From contig NC_051431.1 in the NCBI RefSeq assembly GCF_001649575.2, positions 13,175,868 to 13,239,867 of the forward strand: a stretch of DNA of 64,000 bases, in the 5' to 3' direction. Origin of the DNA: Kryptolebias marmoratus (taxonomy: Eukaryota; Chordata; Actinopteri; Cyprinodontiformes; Rivulidae). Made by a program: the position numbers and the translations under genes. Numbering within the stretch: the first letter of the stretch is position 1; every line of letters begins with the position of its first letter. The notes under the pieces were generated by a model. That model made no database searches. It saw nothing but the letters and a program-made list of their open reading frames with translations, and was not told where the DNA came from. Shown piece by piece: positions 22,226-34,700 of the stretch.

Positions 22226-24794
22226 TGAACTGATGTTAACCCTCTGAAAATAAAGTTAAGATACTCTTAGACCCACTGTGGCTTGCCATTAGTTTGTCAA
22301 TCCAGAATCCAAAAATCAGCATTAAATTCTATTTTTCCAAACAAGGACTGTTCAAAGAACCATCTACAGCAGACTCAATATTATGAGTTCATAACCTTTC
22401 CACAGACCGGCTTTTCATACGATCTGAATTATTGCCTTGTCTTCCTGCCTTGTCTTGCTGTTCAATCAGCAATTATTGTCTTATCAGCCACACGTTGTCA
22501 ATATGTTTGTTTCATTGTCTCTGAACCCTCTTTAGACTTTGTTCTCTCAAACCTTCAGACAGTTCTTAAACTTTTTTTGTCTGAGGCTGGATTTCCAGGA
22601 TTGCAGCATCAGATTAAGTCGATCTTATATTATTCTCATTTTCAGAAGCTCATCTTGTAATCTGCATTTTTTTTTGGGTCTCCTGTTCTTTTAAATTGAA
22701 CCCTGACACCACAAATCTTCTGGGACTCTGCACTTTTCTGTTTGAGAACAGCAGTCTATAATCACTGGCATTCTGAAAGAAAAGAAACTCCTAATAAGGG
22801 CTTTAACATCTCACTCTGCCTACACTTGTTCTCTTCAATGATGACGTTTTTGAAAACATGGTTTTAAAAAATAAGAGCTGTGCTGAAATATTGAGGTCAA
22901 TACCATATTTAAAACCTCTTTCAACTTGTGACAAAAATGGAATTATTCATACTTTTTTAAATTATAATTCAACACTAAAATGGAATGATTTAATAACTAA
23001 TATCCTTGAACATGGGTTTAAGTTGCAATTATGCAAATTGTACCCCCACAAAATAATTTAATTATGTTTCCACAAGGAGCCAAAACTTTTGTGAAAGATA
23101 ATTGAAAATGCTTGGCAAATATCCATAACTATTACAAGGATAGTTTAGATCTTTTGAAGTGGGCGTCTGTACAAAAGTTTTAAACAATTATTATCTCACC
23201 TGCTGCAGATAGTGCATGGTTTGAGTTTGGAAAAACTATTTTTTGATTGGTAATGTAACAGCCAAATGTCTTTATATGAATGTATAACTATAAAATGCTT
23301 TTGTAGTTTCAGAAACTGTGCCCAGATGAGTTCAGTGTTGCTGCTGTAAGCTGTGTTTGAGGTTGGTAATAACTTGAAAGGACCTGGCTGGAATACATTT
23401 CTTAAAGCCTGGAAATAAAGTAAACTACCATTTTGACTGGGAATGATTCTTTGTTATTATTTTTTGTAATTTTACAGATTCCCCAACCAAAATTGCATTA
23501 TAGAAACAGAAAAACAAAAGCATAGCTGCAGAGACCTTCAACCACCTAAAATATAAATTAAAACAATGATAACGGCAAACATTCAGGTTACGGGGTTGCT
23601 GCATTTCATCAGGTTTAGAGTTGAAAATTTGAAACATATCCTTTCCAGAAAAACATTTGATGGATATTAGATTTTCACTTCTTGGTCAGATTCCACATTA
23701 AGTAGTGTGCTTCACACACAAGGATCAACAGCTTTAGTATATCAGTAATCCTTTAAATGGAGTCCTGAGGGCTGCAGTGAGCTTGTCACTGGGAGCCGAC
23801 AGGCCGACGTCCAGACATTCTCCTGTTATGATCAGAAGCTCAATCAGAAATGTTGGATCGGCTGCAAACAGTCAGATCCAAACCACAGGTGTCCAGAAAC
23901 AACAAAAAAAAAATAACATGAAAAATGATTGCATTAAACTACAGTTTCGTTAAGTATTGAGGAATAACTTTTTATTTAGGTTTTATTAGTGTGAATTGTT
24001 GTTAAATAAATAAATAAGCCAGCCATTTAGAAGTTCAACAACCTTAGATCGTTACAACTAAAAAATAGTGGATGTGAACTTAAAAGGTTCACAAATTTTA
24101 TGTCTTTTAGTGTCACAAGAGTATAGTAAATTACCAGAACTGTTTGTCGTCTTCAATCCTCAACATTAATCTACACAGATAAATAAACATTTTCTATGGC
24201 TCTTCAATAGCAGCTTTTCTCTGATAATGTCTGCCAAGGGGCAACTTAAATCCAGAAGTCCTTGTATATGGTACAAGTCCATTAAGCTGCGTCACGAAAA
24301 ACATCACATCAGTCAGCCACTGCCTGAAGGGACACTAAAAACTAACCCCCCCCAAAAAGAGAGACAAAATAAACATCCTCTTTACTCATTCTGTTGTTGT
24401 ATGATAAATACACAATGAAATTAAGATAAAAGAAACTTCACTCGATGAAACACAATATCAACAAGTGAATTAAAGTTATTAACAGAATCTTTATTGCAGT
24501 TTCTGGCTTAAGAAATTGTGTGTGTGTGTTTGGGAGGGGGCATTTTTAATTATATGTCTGTCATAAATTAGCTCTTTAGTTTAAATATTTTAAACAAAAC
24601 AAGAATGGCAACCATGAAGTTTCCATGAAAATATTAATTACAAAAAAACACTAACAAAAACAGCCATGCATGCAACTTGAACATTTAAGGTAAGTTAATA
24701 AACAGATCATGTCAGCAAAATATTGTCTCCATTTTGCAAAGTGTGGGGTTCTAAAAGGTTTGTTTTCATAGACCAAGCACATGATGCTTTAGAT
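22226..24794. other. Intergenic stretch with one MITE-like fragment
   Basis: The open frame at 22283-22660 (125 codons) has no recognisable domain, no splice context and ordinary AT-rich composition, so I do not call it a gene. About 23130-23235 is a fragment of the GGAAAGGTTAT family (TTTGAAGTGGGCGTCTGTAC, AATTATTATCTCACCTGCTG). Nothing else is recognised. Confidence 0.4.
23130..23235 (+). mobile_element. GGAAAGGTTAT MITE-like family fragment
   Basis: Matches the left-end consensus: TTTTGAAGTGGGCGTCTG, AAACAATTATTATCTCACCT, GCTGCAGATAG. Confidence 0.45.
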
Positions 24795-24986
24795 CATTGG
24801 GTCCAATCCTGGTCCTGGAGGGCCACCATCCTGCATGTTTTAGGTGTTTTCCTGCTCTGACACACCTGTTTAGAATGACTGAGTGATTAACAGGCTTCTG
24901 CAGAACCCAAAGACCTGCTGAAAAACAGGGAAACAACTAAAACATGCAGGGTAGTGGCCCTCCAGGACCAGGATTGGACACCACTG
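24795..24986. mobile_element. hAT-superfamily MITE with 8-bp target duplication
   Basis: A 192-bp element. The left arm is CATTGGGTCCAATCCTGG and beyond. The right arm, read inverted, is CAGTGGTGTCCAATCCTGG followed by TCCTGGAGGGCCACTACC; the arms match over about 46 nt with few changes. The flanks are CTTTAGAT (24787-24794) and CCTTAGAT (24987-24994), seven of eight identical. CA(G)TGG termini plus an 8-bp duplication mark the hAT superfamily. No transposase; a common fish element. Confidence 0.85.
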
Positions 24987-25403
24987 CCTTAGATAAAGTT
25001 TTTGAATTTCAAACTAAACTGCTCAAATATTAATAGAAAACTAATAAAGTTATTAAAAAAATGCAGGTTTGGAAACACAACTTGTCTCCATGGAGATGAA
25101 GCAGATTTCAACTGTGGTTTTGAGGAATGAAATAATGAATAACTTTATAAATAAAAGGTCAATAAACATGTTCTGCTCAACAAATAAAGTATTTAATTAC
25201 AGTGGGACTTCCCAGGAGCTGAACAGCTGCTGACAGCTGGATGGTACAAGTCTGGTTAATGTCTGTGGGGAAGAAACGTCTAGAGGCAAGAGAACGGTGT
25301 AGACCACTGAAGTGGGCCAAACCACTTAAGAACTGGAGCAGGTTGGTCTAATCTTTTAAAACTTTTCAGTCCAAGTTTTTGTTTTTTGTTTTTACATGCA
25401 TAA

Positions 25404-25435
25404 TTTTTTTTTTTTTTTTTTTGGGGGGGGGGGGG
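25404..25435. repeat. Homopolymer junction T19 then G13
   Basis: Nineteen T directly followed by thirteen G. The length is probably inexact in any read technology, and the site marks a likely assembly weak point. Confidence 0.9.
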
Positions 25436-26150
25436 CTTCAAGTATGTTTATTCCCTTTATTTATCAGAAAATGATGTGCAGCCTGTATGTTGTGTGGAAA
25501 GACAGTTCAAAGTTTCAACACCAAACAGAAAAGATGTTTGATAATTTTGCTTTCATCCAGTGTATTTTCATCAAAATCACGCACACATCAATAATTCCCT
25601 TACATTCTTAGTCAATGAAATGTAGAAGTATTTATTTTTAAAACGAAAGAAAATTATTTTTTATTGTTTCTGATTTAAAGAAATTAAAAGATTAGTCAAA
25701 AAGTCAGTTCACATTTTTAACTTCAAACCTTTAAGTCATTCCTGACTTTTCATCTAAAATACACTTTTCAGTTAGGGGAGCCTCATGTGAATTTTGAAAA
25801 CATTTATTTTTAACCAAAAAGCAACAAAGCAATCCTCCAGGTACTGAATATAAATAGCATCATTGTTTTCAAGTTTTTTGCCTGACTTTCCACCTTTTGA
25901 GGTTTATTCAGTTTAATTTATCACACTTCCTTTGAATGACATAGCAACAGAGACAAAACCCCTATGTGCATTGTGCAACATGATGTAGAAAAACTCTGCA
26001 CTGCATTTTATGGTTTCAAATACAAAAATAAAACAAGAGACCAATGCAATATGTAAAATCAAGATGGCACTTTGTTGTATGAAGTGCTGCTCCCTTATCA
26101 AGTCCAATTTCCACCGGCACCCAGCTGGTTAACAGCCCTGGAGGCAGTCA

Positions 26151-26325
26151 TTGTTAACCTGGGTCATTTTAACCAATCCAGCAAGGTTGTTATATAATCC
26201 AGGAAAGCAGATCTGCATGTTTGCTTTGGCACAAGTTTCATGCCTGAAGCCCTTCCTGACGCAACCCTCACCTTTTACTCAGGCTTGGAACCAGCACCAG
26301 ACATACACAGAAAGTACCCTTCCAA
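26151..26325 (+). mobile_element. Dispersed fish repeat (CCCTTCCTGACGCAACCCTC type)
   Basis: CCAATCCAGCAAGGTTGTTA, then GCCCTTCCTGACGCAACCCT and CTCAGGCTTGGAACCAGCAC match a repeat seen widely in fish genomes (usual form ATGCCCTTCCTGACGC, then GGGCTTGGGACCGGCAC). I cannot place it in a transposon class. Confidence 0.55.
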
Positions 26326-26967
26326 TGGCTGGTTTCTTTGTTGTATGAAGAATTTTAGTGAAATTAAACTGTATGTACGTAGCTTGTAATGATTTTATTT
26401 ACATTACTATTAGTTCTGGCTACAAAATAAATAAACCATTGGAATTCACAAAAATAATTAAACCTTTGCAAAGTATGATACTCCGTAAACTGTAGTATTC
26501 ATCTTTGATCATTTCTTCTACAGACTGTAGCTAAAACTTCAGCCTCGGCATCCGCCGCAACAACAGAAACAGGTTTGGCTGTCAAAAAATGAGAAAGTTT
26601 TAATTCATTTGGGTTTATCAGAGGTCAGGGATTGTTGCAAGAAAAAAGAACTTTAATGTTGCAGTTCTGACTCCACTCACAGAAACCTTGATTTTTTTTC
26701 TCTCTTTGGGTCTTTTATAGCTCTTAACCCAACCTGATTGTTTTTTTCCCCTTCAGTTTCTTCTTTCAAACTGTCTGATCTAAAAAAAAAAAAGGTATCG
26801 TACAAAAGTTTTAGATGTGTCAGCCACTTGTTTCAGTAAAGATACATATTTTTACAGGCACAACAAGGCACATTAAAAAAGTTCAAAATGTAAAAGGAAA
26901 GTGCTGGTTAGTTACAAACTGGTTTCCACAAATATTCTGTTTTCCAATTGCTCTAAACATACATATG

Positions 26968-27038
26968 CACACACACACACACACACACACACAAGCAAAA
27001 TAATCATCACTTTCACACACACCTACACACACACACAG
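26968..27038. repeat. CA microsatellites (two runs)
   Basis: CA runs at 26968-26993 and 27014-27038, within or just beyond the drd2 3' UTR region. Confidence 0.9.
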
Positions 27039-28582
27039 GCAAAAACCTCATTGCTCTGACCTCTGACTTTACCTTCGACAGCGAGTGATAATAAATAGCG
27101 GAAACACATTATGGAAATTGCACGCATGTCATGTCCATCACAGGACTTGATTTTCACAAAATGACCTTCATGTTTTTCATGTTTGGACGTAGGTGTTTCT
27201 GGATATTCCAGCATACATGACAAAATAAGAAAAAGTACTACAAGGACTTAAATACCAAAAATATTCTCACTGCAGCCTGTTTACCGCACAAGAATAGAAG
27301 CTGTTTTTTTTTTTTCCAAGCTCAAAGACTTTCACATTTACAACAAAAATGAATGGTTATGACCTGACAGGATTAAACCCTCATATAGTTTGTGTGTGGA
27401 GTGTACAAATTACTGTAGTAGCATCATCCAGCTTTGATTTTTTGTTTAACCTCTGGTGTTGCGAGGTTAATTAAATGAATCTTAAAGCTGTTGAATAATG
27501 TCTTAAATGTTGAACTGAATTTGTTGCAAAATCTGTCACCCTAAACAACACACAAAGATTTATTACTATGGCTTTTATTTCAGCTTTGCAAAGTTTTACC
27601 TCATTCCTACTAACAGAGGCCTCCGGGGGCAGCTTCAGGTCTCGCACACATCCAAATAATTATACCTGGAAGCTGCAAACTCCTCATATAGGTCATTAGC
27701 TTGAAACTGGTTCCACGGAAGCAAGGCATTCACAGCAACATTACTCACACAAAAACCGCAAATTAGTGACAGGTACGTAACAGGTGTGTGTGTTCGCACA
27801 TGCAGTAAGTAGGGATATTCATGTGGCACTTAACATTGTATTTTATTTTTATTTACTGTACATATTTTGCTCTTTTTTAAACACATATTTTATGAAAAGT
27901 CAACAAGAGGAGCAGTGTAGCATGCATCACATTTCCATTGCAGGCATTTAATCACAGTTAATGTTGTCAAACTATGTACATTACAGCAAATTAAATAATG
28001 ATGTCAGATTAATTTATAAAATTGCAAAAATGCAGATATTGGCATCGTCACATTGAGCAGAGAGTATTTTTTTTCTTTTGTCAATACACATTCCAATCAA
28101 CAGTAAGAGCTGACATATCCATAGTAACACTGCAATGAACACTGATGTGATATCTTTAGGATTTGTAGAATTTTTTCATCATTGAAACATAAGGTAGACA
28201 CACAATGGATAGCAGTTTGCATGTGTGCGGTTATACATAGATGGCTCCATATGTAACAAGCACAATGATTTCGGAGAACGATGTTGCTTTTTTTCCTTTC
28301 TTTCTTGTTTCCCTTCCATGTTGTTACAGACTTTTCTTGTTTTTACATTCAGTTATCTGGAGAGCAGAACAATTCACACATAGAGCCAACAGACCTTCCA
28401 AGAAGACACTGTCAGTTTTTTTTTTTTCTTTTTTTTGTAGCTTTCCGCTGTAATTCCAAAATCCAATTGCAAATTTCCCATGTGGTGCATTTTCCTTAAC
28501 AGGATGAGGTATTTGCCTGAAGAGATGGCCTGACCCTTTTTTTCACTCCTCCCTCAGTTTGATCAACAAGAGATGCAGCAGC

Positions 28583-28779
28583 TTAGCAGTGCAGGATCTT
28601 AATGAATGCTTTTCTGAACTCAATATTAAAGGTGGTGTATATGATGGGATTTACAGCACTATTCACGTAGCCCAGCCAAGTGAACGCATTATACATCTCA
28701 GCAGGAACTTTGCATTTGGTGCAGTGGGTGTTCAAGATATGTGTGATGAAGAATGGCAGCCAACATATGATGAATACAC
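28583..28779 (-). CDS. drd2: drd2 coding exon 7 (TM6 end, TM7, stop)
   Basis: Encodes residues 403 (split Gly) to 467 and TAA (28585-28583). It contains [14 protein letters not shown], the [16 protein letters not shown] block and the D2/D3-type C-terminal end KILHC, with no long tail. Acceptor TTCTCAG. Candidate poly(A) signals for the transcript lie at 27842-27853 and 27559-27564. Confidence 0.97.
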
Positions 28780-31700
28780 CTGAGAAGATAAGAGGAGAAA
28801 ACAGTGTTTAAGTGGGAGAAATAAAGGGGAAAAAGGTAAAAAAAAATTAAAACTCTTACTACGTATTAGACCTCAATCTGCAGGCAAAAGGCGGCGTATA
28901 AAAATGTTTTCTGTTTCTTGCATCACCATTTTAAGCTCTTTTAGGTCTTTCCAAAAGAGTTGAAATGAAAATAAAAAACTCAAACAGGCAGCCAATTACT
29001 TGGTAACTGAAAGAAAAAGTAGAATTCCACATTCCAAGAAAGCCTTGTTGCTAATTAAAACAGGATCCAATATCAGGTTTCTTTAGTTTGAGATTTGTTC
29101 CCTTTGGGTTTGATGCTGGGATAATTGCATGATGTTTCACATGCTCAAAGCCGGAAACCCAGCATGACTTTTCACAAGATGTGAAAAGTTTGGATGAAAT
29201 GGGAAGTGTAAAAGAAATTTAAGTAAGATGCAACATACCAAGAACGATGGCTAACATCTGAGTAGCTTTCTTCTCCTTCTGTTGGGAGATCTTCCTCTTG
29301 CTCATGCTTTTGACAGAAGTCTGAGTCTTGCCATTAGGTAAGGCCTGTGTCTGGAAGGATTTGGCTACAATGGGTGCTGGCTCAGACAGGGCCTCCTTGG
29401 GCTCGCCATTTTTCTCTGCCTTGTGGCTCTCCTCAGGTGGTGTGGGAGGTGTGGAAGAGGGGCTAGCGTTGGCCTTGTCAGGCATTAGCTGCTGGTGGCT
29501 GGTGGCCGGAGTGTCTCCAAGAACACTCTGTGTCTGCTGCCTCTGCTTCTGGCTGTTGCCACTGTTGTTCAGCTCATCCAGCTCCAAATCTTCCCCCTCG
29601 GTGGCCACATCTTTGATAAATATCTGAACAAAGACAGGATCAGCAGCAAAACAGGGACTCAGATGGTTATGTTTTATTTGGGCTAAGGAAGAGAAACCTC
29701 AGAAACCTTTAGGATCTCTAAGACATTAAAACAGTGGTATAAGCTTACATTCATAACTGACATCAAAGAGTAAACTGGTCAAAGCTTTAACCCTGGTTGA
29801 AAAGTGCAGTCTATTATGGGATGGTTTCTTGCATTCATTAATGAAAACATCTCCACATACATGTTGGTCTTGTTTCTTCTTCTGCCCCACATTAAATTAA
29901 TACAAACTAGAGATAATTTCATTAAAATAGCCTCAATTTTTTGCACCTTTTGTTACAATCTGCTCGTAAAAAAACTTCACTGGCACAGCTTAAGTAGCTA
30001 CAAGCCCATCATCCACCATTATCCACTCCAGTTTCCAGAGGGGTTCCCAAAATATTCTTCACTGGATTTTTTTTCGAGTAGTTTCCATTTAGAGCTAAGA
30101 TCACAATTTGCTTGAACCACTCATGTTTATGGTTTTCTTTTTCATTTTTAGCTTTACATCACAGTTAATAATGGTTAATTAGCCTGTTATTTAACTTTTT
30201 AATGGTAAATACTAAACAGCAAAGCAAGATATTAAAATCTGAGTACCACTACAGGGATCCTGAGTACCACCAGTGATACTTGAGAACCATGCCATTAAAG
30301 GTTGTTTTTTTTACATATTAATACACTTGATTCCTCAAAAAACTGTTTTTTTTCATACTAATCAATTGTCTGATATCAATCAATACTAAAAATTTAATAT
30401 CTTCCTTGCCTTTCTCTTTATTAAGCCTTTTTGGTCATTAGGTATAATAGAAAAACACCAGGAGCAAGTGATTATTTTTGTGCCTGAATGTGTGTCCTGT
30501 GCCAATACCACCATCATGTGTTCTGCCGTCTGAACACCGGCAAGTAGCTTAGTGTGTCGATCTCTCTTTCTTAATTCTTGTCAATTTTTTGAACAATACG
30601 TGTGAGTTAAACATGCATGAACAATCTAATATTAATATAAGACAACCATAATACACTTTGATGCTTTAGTTTAGTAAAAAAAAAAATCAGTTTTTCTTTT
30701 TGAATGAAATTAAAATATAGAAAGTGGGAAATCATGTCTTAATAGGAACAAACAAACTAAATGAATACACACCACTTTCTTCTTATTGACAGGTAAACTT
30801 CCATTAGATTTAACAATCATGGTGCACAACCTCACATCCTCTGGATGAGTACACTTGTCCTGAAATGGAAAAACAGCTGTGTCAGGCAAGGAGAGAGGGC
30901 AATGTCAAAGCAACTGACAAAAGACAGTCTAAAAACAGATGCATGAATCTGACTTCCTGTGAGGTCAGGAGAAAAATGACGAGAGGTTGAAAAAAAAGAA
31001 AACCTTATGCAATAATTTGGTGTTTTAACCTAAAACAAATTATTTCACTCTACAGAGTAATAAGCTGCCAACTGAAAGCATCCAACAAATATAAGTAGAA
31101 GCTGAATTACTGCATGTTCTACTTTCATTTAATGGCTGAAATGACAGCATGAGGTGCAGCATTAATAAGTTATTTGAACCACTTGACTTTCTATCCAAAA
31201 CCCACCAAATTTCACTCTGTCGTGAAAATCAATAATACAAAAAACATGCAAAATGATCACTTCTGTCACTAAAAATATGGCATTTTAGCAAGTAATTGTT
31301 TTTATATACATAAAAAGCTGTTCAAGTGCCCAAAAGATCATGGAGTAATATTATTTCAGTTCATGGCCATGGATCTTATAAACTGTGTTTTGGAGAAAAA
31401 ATAAATCAGGAATATTGTCTTCAAAGTATTCCTTTCACAGTGTGTTGCTATGTTGCAAAATGTACGCTGCCAAACAATACCTGATGTAAAACCATTAGGT
31501 GTAATTGAGTTGATAGAACCATTGATTGCAAATTTCAAAGGTCAACAGATTTTCTGTTTTCATATTTACTTTTACAAACAAAGTGACAAAATGTTGTTCT
31601 AGTATAGTCAAATAGAACATAAAAATAAAGAGCTCTGGTGTAAAACAGAGGTAATTTAGTTTCATATTGGAGCCATAAAAGCACTGGCTGTAAACAGGAG

Positions 31701-34700
31701 CCATATTTCAATGGCTGCTAACCTTCAGTGAAGTGGCTACATCAGTGTCAACAGCCTGACAGACTCGCTGCTTTGGTTTTGTGTTTACACGTTTTCTGCG
31801 CTTCCTCAGGACCACATAAATTTGCACATAAACCAGCAGGGTAATGATGAAGGGCACGTAGAAGGACACGATGGAGGAGTACACCACAAAGGCTGGATTG
31901 GCGATCACGCAGAGAGTCGCGTCACGAGTAGCTGTGGAGACAAACACAGAGTGAAGAAAAACTTCTGGCTGCATCTTCCCAAAGAGGAGAACACTTGTTT
32001 GGATCGAACCAGGGCCTGCAATTTGGTTTTGATTGCTTGAAATGCATCCAAAAATGTAATCAGTTTCTACAGTCTTCTCACTTGGAGGTCATTCACACAA
32101 TTTTCCATTTTTACACCTCCCATCCATTGCATTCCCATATGGAAGTCTCATTGCTTATCCAGAGTGCTGCCATATGGTTTGTATCAGGTGCCAAATGTAG
32201 GAATAAAACCACCTCAATTTTATGGTCTCCGCACCAGGGTTGGCTCCAAACATGATCATTATCATTCAGATACTGACATCCTTGTCAATTACAACAGTGA
32301 AGGTCTTGCTGCAGTTTTCCCTTTTATGCACTTGTCAGTGAATTTAGGAATCTTTTCAGACAGTTTTACAATCACAGTGCCTCTTTACATTTTTTCGGCG
32401 TTAGGTGCAAATTTCTCTGCTCCTACGCAGTGGCAGAACAAGTAGCACTTGTGAGAGCAGCTCATTGCAAACTAGAGCCCCAAACCAAACACAGTAGATC
32501 AGCACAAACACCTCATACCAACTGTCAAGCATGGGTGTGGAGGGGGGATGATTTGGGATTATTTTGTAGCCACCTGACCTGGACACCTTGCAGTCACTGA
32601 GTCAACCATGACCGTCTCTGTAAACCAAAGTATTTTAGAAAGGTTTTTAGAGTCAAATGTGCATCTGTCTGACAGCTGAAGCTTAGCCAAAATTAGGTCA
32701 TGAAACATAACAATGAGCCCATACACAGCAGCAAATCTACAACAATGGCATGACTGAAAACAAAAGGAATCAAAGTGTTGTAAGGTTTCAGTCAAAGTCC
32801 AGACCTCAGCCTGACTGAAGTAGTGTGGAGGGACTTTGAGAGAGCTGTGTAGCAACAATCGTCTGCAAATCTGAATGAACTAAAGTGAGGTTGTGAAGAA
32901 GAACCATGTGAAAGACTGATAAAGAAAATGACCACTTCAAATTATTGCTGCTCAGGAGGTTCTACAGCCTATGAAATCCTAGGGTGGACTTATTTATTTG
33001 CACACAGCCCTTTCATTTGGGCTTTGTTTTTGTTTAATAAATAATGACATGGTGGACTCCATTGCATGTTTTAGTACACTTAAAGTGTACTAAAATTAAA
33101 ATTAAAAGAGAATGCACTTTCTTTTCCCCATAACTGCAAAATGTAAAGTTTCAGTGTGTTTCGATCAAACTAATTAAAACATAATTTGCATGCTTTATAT
33201 CACTGTTGCAACAAAACTTTCGACTGAAAGCGTATTGCTTCCGTAATCTCTGCTTTCATGCTTTCTGTATCTCACACTGCCTGCATCTTCACTCACTGTC
33301 TGTTTGAAATGTTACATCAAGGCTCTCAAAGGGATAAGTGGAGATTCAAAGTGACAGGATGTGAGCCTCAGTAGCTGATAAGAAACAAGTTGGCACCATC
33401 CAAAAACTATTAAAAAGAACTGCAGTCACGCTTCTGTTTTAGGGCTGCTCAAAAAGCTCCTGCTTTCAGAATAAACAACCTGATGGCCCAAGGCTTGATC
33501 AAGACAAGTGAAGATTAATTTGAAACAGTTTCCTCACATAGGTTCTTCTTCAAATTATGAGCCAATGTCGGTAACTTTTATCTGGTACTGGGGTAGAGGA
33601 CAACTACGCCTCTTCTAATTCAGTCAAATGCACACACAATGATTTGTATTTTAGTTTCTCTACAGCAGGTGTTTATTAAACTCTCTTACCTGTGTTGTTT
33701 AGGCCAAACAACAGGGGACACGAAATGGCAAAAGAGAGTACCCACACCACCGAGATCATTACAGTGACTCGTCTCTTGGAACTGTAGCGTGTGTTGTACA
33801 GCATTGGCATCGCAACTGCTGTATATCTGTAAGATGAGAAAAAAATGATGGCCGCCATGGTTAGTATGTATGATGACATCATGTCTGTGCAACTTTTACA
33901 ATTGCCTTCATTTATTCATTATGGTTTTCTTGTTAGGTTTGGATTTAAAAATTGGTCCAAGTGATGTCTATTTATTATCTGTTCTGTATTTGTTTTTTGT
34001 TTTTTTTTACTAAGATTTTTGTCTAAAACACACAGAGAACATGAAGTCTACAAGTGGGTTAAACCAGAAATGTTGCCTGTCATTTGTGATCAGATCTTTT
34101 TTAAAGCAGGACTGGCCCTTTGGAAACGGTTATGTGCTGTAGGCTTCGGTTCACATCAGAATGAGATACTGTGAGGAAGGATGTGTTTTTCCCCTTCTGG
34201 TCTCTTCTATAAAAGACCTTATTATTTAACCTTGCGTTATTGCTTGGGTTTATTAGTAACCTTGCTGTAAATACCAGGGAATGCACAGCTTCTTGCAATG
34301 AGCCATTCATTGATTTTTCTTATCTGGTTTGGAAAACCTTCGACATAAATTCAAGTGTGGTTCTGCTTTGCTGACTGTTCTCAATGGGGTTATTTCTGAA
34401 TTAAACTAAAATACTTCCTCTCGCTATGTTTTCATGGTAACACACAGTCTTAAAAAACTGCGAAACAAGAAGAAGAAATGTACACAGTTCTGAGATATAA
34501 TTTTGTGTTGAAGGCTGGGGTTGCACAAACAGGTAAGAGTCTAATTAAAATCTGGCAGCACAGTGAGAGATGTTAAAATCTGTTTTTTTTTTGGAACCGT
34601 GACTTGCACTACAAAGCAAACCAATACCTCAGGCCAATGTTTGCTCTTAAAAAAAACCGCACAAGCTTGAGATTCCAAGAAACAGAAATTGGCGAGTCAA

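Larger units (their letters stand above)
24995..28582. other. Intergenic stretch reaching the drd2 3' end
   Basis: No gene. It holds the T19-G13 homopolymer junction at 25404-25435, a fish repeat at 26151-26325, CA microsatellites at 26968-27038, and the drd2 3' UTR. On the minus strand, AATAAA occurs at 27842-27853 (two overlapping sites) and 27559-27564, which would give 3' UTRs of roughly 0.7 or 1.0 kb. The true end is not determinable here. Confidence 0.45.

Noticed and set aside
22283..22660. 125-codon open frame
   Set aside because: No recognisable domain, no splice or start context; ordinary AT-rich intergenic DNA.
26968..27038. CA runs considered as part of a CRISPR-like or regulatory array
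   Set aside because: Simple dinucleotide microsatellites without spacers.
29328..29627. Plus-strand frames opposite drd2 coding exon 6
   Set aside because: Antisense shadow of the loop-3 coding sequence.
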